From Dryas octopetala (taxonomy: Eukaryota > Streptophyta > Magnoliopsida > Rosales > Rosaceae): 64,000 nucleotides of DNA. The DNA lies in contig OY992837.1 in assembly GCA_963921425.1 (NCBI GenBank), positions 16,961,896 through 17,025,895 of the forward strand. Direction: 5' to 3'. The notes below the pieces were generated by a model. It saw only the letters and a program-made list of their open reading frames with translations. It did not search any database and was not told the origin of the DNA. This document shows positions 61,313-64,000 of the stretch, in pieces. The position numbers and the translations under genes are program-made. Positions within the stretch are counted from its first letter, which is position 1. Every line of letters starts with the position of its first letter.

Positions 61313-64000
61313 GAGAATAGAGAGAGATATGCGGGTGAGAGGAGAGAGAACATAAACAAAGATATTGATTTGGGTTGTTTAAATTAACCCTAGGATGCCG
61401 AAATACAAAAATTAGTTCTTTTTTTGGCCAAAAAAATACAAAAATTAGTTCAATTGATGTTAATATATCAGTTGACATGTTACAGTGATATGATAAAAAT
61501 GTGTAAGAAAAAGTAAAAATTTTTTATATCAGGTGTTTGGGTGGGTGGGAAAAAAAATGTAAACTTAACATATCAGTTGACAATTTAAACTAATGTCTTT
61601 ATAAATTCTTTAAAAAAATAAAAACATTATATATCAGTTGATAAAAATCATGTGATTTCTAATAAAGTTTAGAAATCAGCTAAAAAATTATCTGATATTA
61701 TAATTTTTACAATTTCAGTCGATTTCAAATCTGATATAAAATGGGTAATATCTGTTGACAATTTTGTTGTAGTGCAGGCAAAAAATTGATTACACAACTC
61801 ACCACTTACAATGTCATACTTGATGAGAAAAATGCTAGTTATTGGCAAATGGTTTTTACTGCAAAGGACGAAATTGGGAAACTCAAGAATGACAATTATG
61901 AACTGAGCCAAGAAAATAAGAAATTGAAAATGATGAACAACAAAGTTAAGCAATTACTCAATGAAGAGAAAGAAAAGAGAAGAAGTTATAAAGAGGAACA
62001 ACAAGTCCAAGAGGCCAAAACAAAATCACTCTTTGAAGAGATTGAGAAGCTGAAAGAAACAATTTCAAAACAAAAAAAAGATGATTGAGAAGTTGGATAA
62101 TAGTGGGAGCATTGAGTATGTTGCACAAAGGTCAATCCTACTTGTCTCACCTGAAATAGACGAGCAAATGGAAGGAGAGCATCAAGCTGAAGATTCTTTT
62201 AAGTATCAACATGAGCCTCAAGCTGTAAGGACTCATCAACAAGAGCATATAGCTAAAGACTCTTCTGAGCATCAAGATGAGCCTCCACCATCTTTTGCCT
62301 TTGAGAATGCTGCCTTAGTTGAATTAACTCTCAATCAACCTGCAGAGCATCAACCTGAACAGTCTTCTCTCTGCCTTGCAATTGTACAATACTCAATGAT
62401 GGGAAGGTTAAGGTTGAGAGAAGACAGAGTTAGGAAGATTGATGATATATATGAATACAACTTTGAACCAAGGAAGAAGAAGAAAGCTGCAAGAAAAGAC
62501 GTACCAGAATTGCCACCCAAAACAAGAAAGATAAAGAAAAGAGCTGAAAAAGGCAAAGGAAAAATTGAACAACCAAACTTTGATTTGGACCTGGACCTGA
62601 CCCAGGAAGATGATGACCTGACCCAGGAAGGTGATACAGACTTAACACTACAAGCTACAAAAAGACCAAATATGGAAAACATAAAGTGGTCAAAGTATCC
62701 GGTCTTCAAATTATTGAATGAAAGAGTTCAACAACTCCTAATTGAATTTTGGACAAATGCCCCACATAGGTATTATTACATTTTATGTTGAATTTTAAAA
62801 CACCTGATTGTCACTGCCAGACAGTAACAATAGCTTAAGCTACTGGCACACACTGACTACAATATACTGTTTATACAGCACCTTACTATGGCAAAAAGGA
62901 GAAAGTGGAATCAGTTCAATCTCTAAACAAGATGTTCTAAACTTGATCATGGACAATGCAGTGGCAAATAATGTACGACCAATTACTACGAAAACTCAAA
63001 TTAATTTAAAGAGTAAAAATTATTTGAAACTACTTAACATTGTTTAAATCTTGCATACTAGGTGATTGATGCATTTGGAAAACTAGTGCAAGAGGAAATG
63101 GACAGAATAGAATCTGAAACACCTGCAAAGTCAACATTCCTCACAACCTTTGTTTCAGTAAGTTCATTTAAAACTTCATTACTCAAAATTAACCAAGACT
63201 TCATCATTGTCACTGACAGTCAGTGGCAATTCAGTAACATTAAAAAATTATATGTTTTGATAACAGATTAATGATGCAGAAGATGATTAGTTGGGGATAG
63301 AACAATTCCTTTTTGAACCTTTCCTTAATTGCTTGGGGAAGTCGGACAAGATATTCATCCCAATGGTCACTTCTGAAGCTTTTCATCACACACTACTTGT
63401 GATAGACAAGGATGCGGCAAATTGGCTTCACTTCAACCCCCTGAAGCAAAGAAGGATCAAGATGGATATATGCTACAAAAAAGCTCAAAGACTGGTATGA
63501 AATGTGTTTAAATTTCATAAAACTAAATTCTATGTACTTAAAGATTGATATGAAATGTGTTTAAATTTTTAAGAACAATGTACTTTAAAATGCAGAAAGT
63601 GCGCGTGGACAGCTGGATCTATGTCATGCAGGAAGTAGCGGATGAGATTCTAGAATCAAGAATAAGAAGAAAGCTAAGAAAATGAAGCACTGCAAGAGAG
63701 CTCAAATTCACTGAAGTTGAGCTCACAGATGACAATGAAGCAACACTCAGATGGTTGAAAGACTTCAGCAATGACTACGAACTTCACCAATCTAAAATTT
63801 GTCCACAGCAATCAGAGACGTCGTAAGTCGTCTATCATATGCATATAGATCAATTTCAACAAAGTTATTAAAAAAATAATCTTAAACTGATGCCATTCAA
63901 TTTTATAATTTGCAGATTGGATTGTGGGGTCTTTGTCATGTATTATATGTACAAAGTTTCAAAAAAAGAGCTGAATAACAACAAAATCACAAAAAAAGAC

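Larger units (their letters stand above)
56820..61774. mobile_element. CACTA (En/Spm) transposon inserted in an exon
   Basis: Left end CACTACTACAAAAATGTCAA; right end, complemented, CACTACAACAAAATTGTCAA. Flanked by the 3-bp duplication CAG (56817-56819, 61775-61777), as expected for CACTA elements. Subterminal regions (56835-58130 and 61450-61760) repeat ATATCAG/CTGATAT many times, which resemble transposase-binding repeats. No TNP1/TNP2-type transposase was found, so it is non-autonomous. Cargo: an L1 3' end and a gene-like exon series. Removing it rejoins the interrupted reading frame without a shift. Confidence 0.93.
53500..64000 (+). pseudogene. DUF1985/Ulp1-type (C48 protease) transposon gene, runs off window
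   Basis: Plant DNA transposons often carry genes joining an N-terminal DUF1985/PMD-like domain to a Ulp1 cysteine protease; this reads the same way. Exons on plus strand: leader about 53500-53648; 54843-55585 (start MATKKAITIAKEKR; TPFWPLINAFRNEM; ITSDIADLFGLPELGNEV); 55700-55831; about 55925-56100; 56663-56819 continuing at 61778 after a CACTA insertion, through a coiled coil and acidic/KR-rich part to 62769; 62879-62972; 63062-63157; 63267-63494; 63596-63822; 63916 onward. Protease motifs: His in AFHHTLLVIDKDAANWL, then HFNPL, and Gln/Cys in QSETSLDCGVFVMYY. Defects: one frameshift near 55205, one in an A8 run near 62072, and stops at 55451, 55703, 55775, 63288 and 63683. Its right end lies outside. 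Confidence 0.78.

Noticed and set aside
1..64000. CRISPR arrays, rRNA genes, functional tRNA genes
   Set aside because: None found; spaced repeats here are palindromic intronic arrays or transposon ends, and the sequence is a plant nuclear one.

Overview
This is nuclear DNA of a flowering plant, most likely a eudicot. Genes have GT-AG introns, the two ordinary genes are land-plant or eukaryotic single-copy types, and the rest is AT-rich sequence filled with plant transposon families (Ty3/gypsy of the dual-RNase-H type, hAT, Mutator-like MITEs, CACTA, L1-type LINE) and long GA/CT microsatellites. Species cannot be fixed from the sequence.

Layout. 1-1500: two inverted-repeat elements. 1537-9136: a decayed Ty3/gypsy element (gag, protease, RT, two RNase H domains, 3' LTR; integrase missing) split by a 3.4-kb hAT transposon that still has a perfect 8-bp target duplication. 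9137-14460: a second, older hAT transposase pseudogene, itself split by an incomplete LTR element. 14461-21590: gene-free repeats. 21593-23754 (minus): three-exon gene for an organellar, probably mitochondrial, bL25 ribosomal protein; a 395-bp MULE-type MITE sits about 190 bp upstream of its start. 27390-33358 (minus): ten-exon gene of the NEMP/PNET2 (DUF2215) nuclear-envelope membrane protein family, 500 codons, with a 168-bp tandem duplication across its 3' end. 33359-41815: gene-free, with a 648-bp MITE. 41900-51850: a tandem array of 2.3-2.7-kb units. It holds eleven related hairpin-forming modules that look, on the minus strand, like large C/D-box snoRNAs with microsatellite loops; this is the least explained part of the window. 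52034-52833: a MULE-MITE nested inside another copy of itself. 53470-64000 (plus, runs off the window): a degenerate multi-exon DUF1985/Ulp1-protease gene of the kind carried by plant DNA transposons. Its introns are studded with palindromic repeats and one exon is split by a 4955-bp CACTA element. That CACTA carries an L1 3' end and a gene-like exon series.

Only two loci look like functioning host genes. The rest records repeated insertion and decay: most premature stops in the gypsy and Ulp1 genes sit at positions that read as Trp or Arg in context, the pattern expected from deamination of methylated cytosine. Insertion order can be read directly in four places (hAT in gypsy; LTR element in hAT; MITE in MITE; LINE in CACTA in Ulp1 gene).
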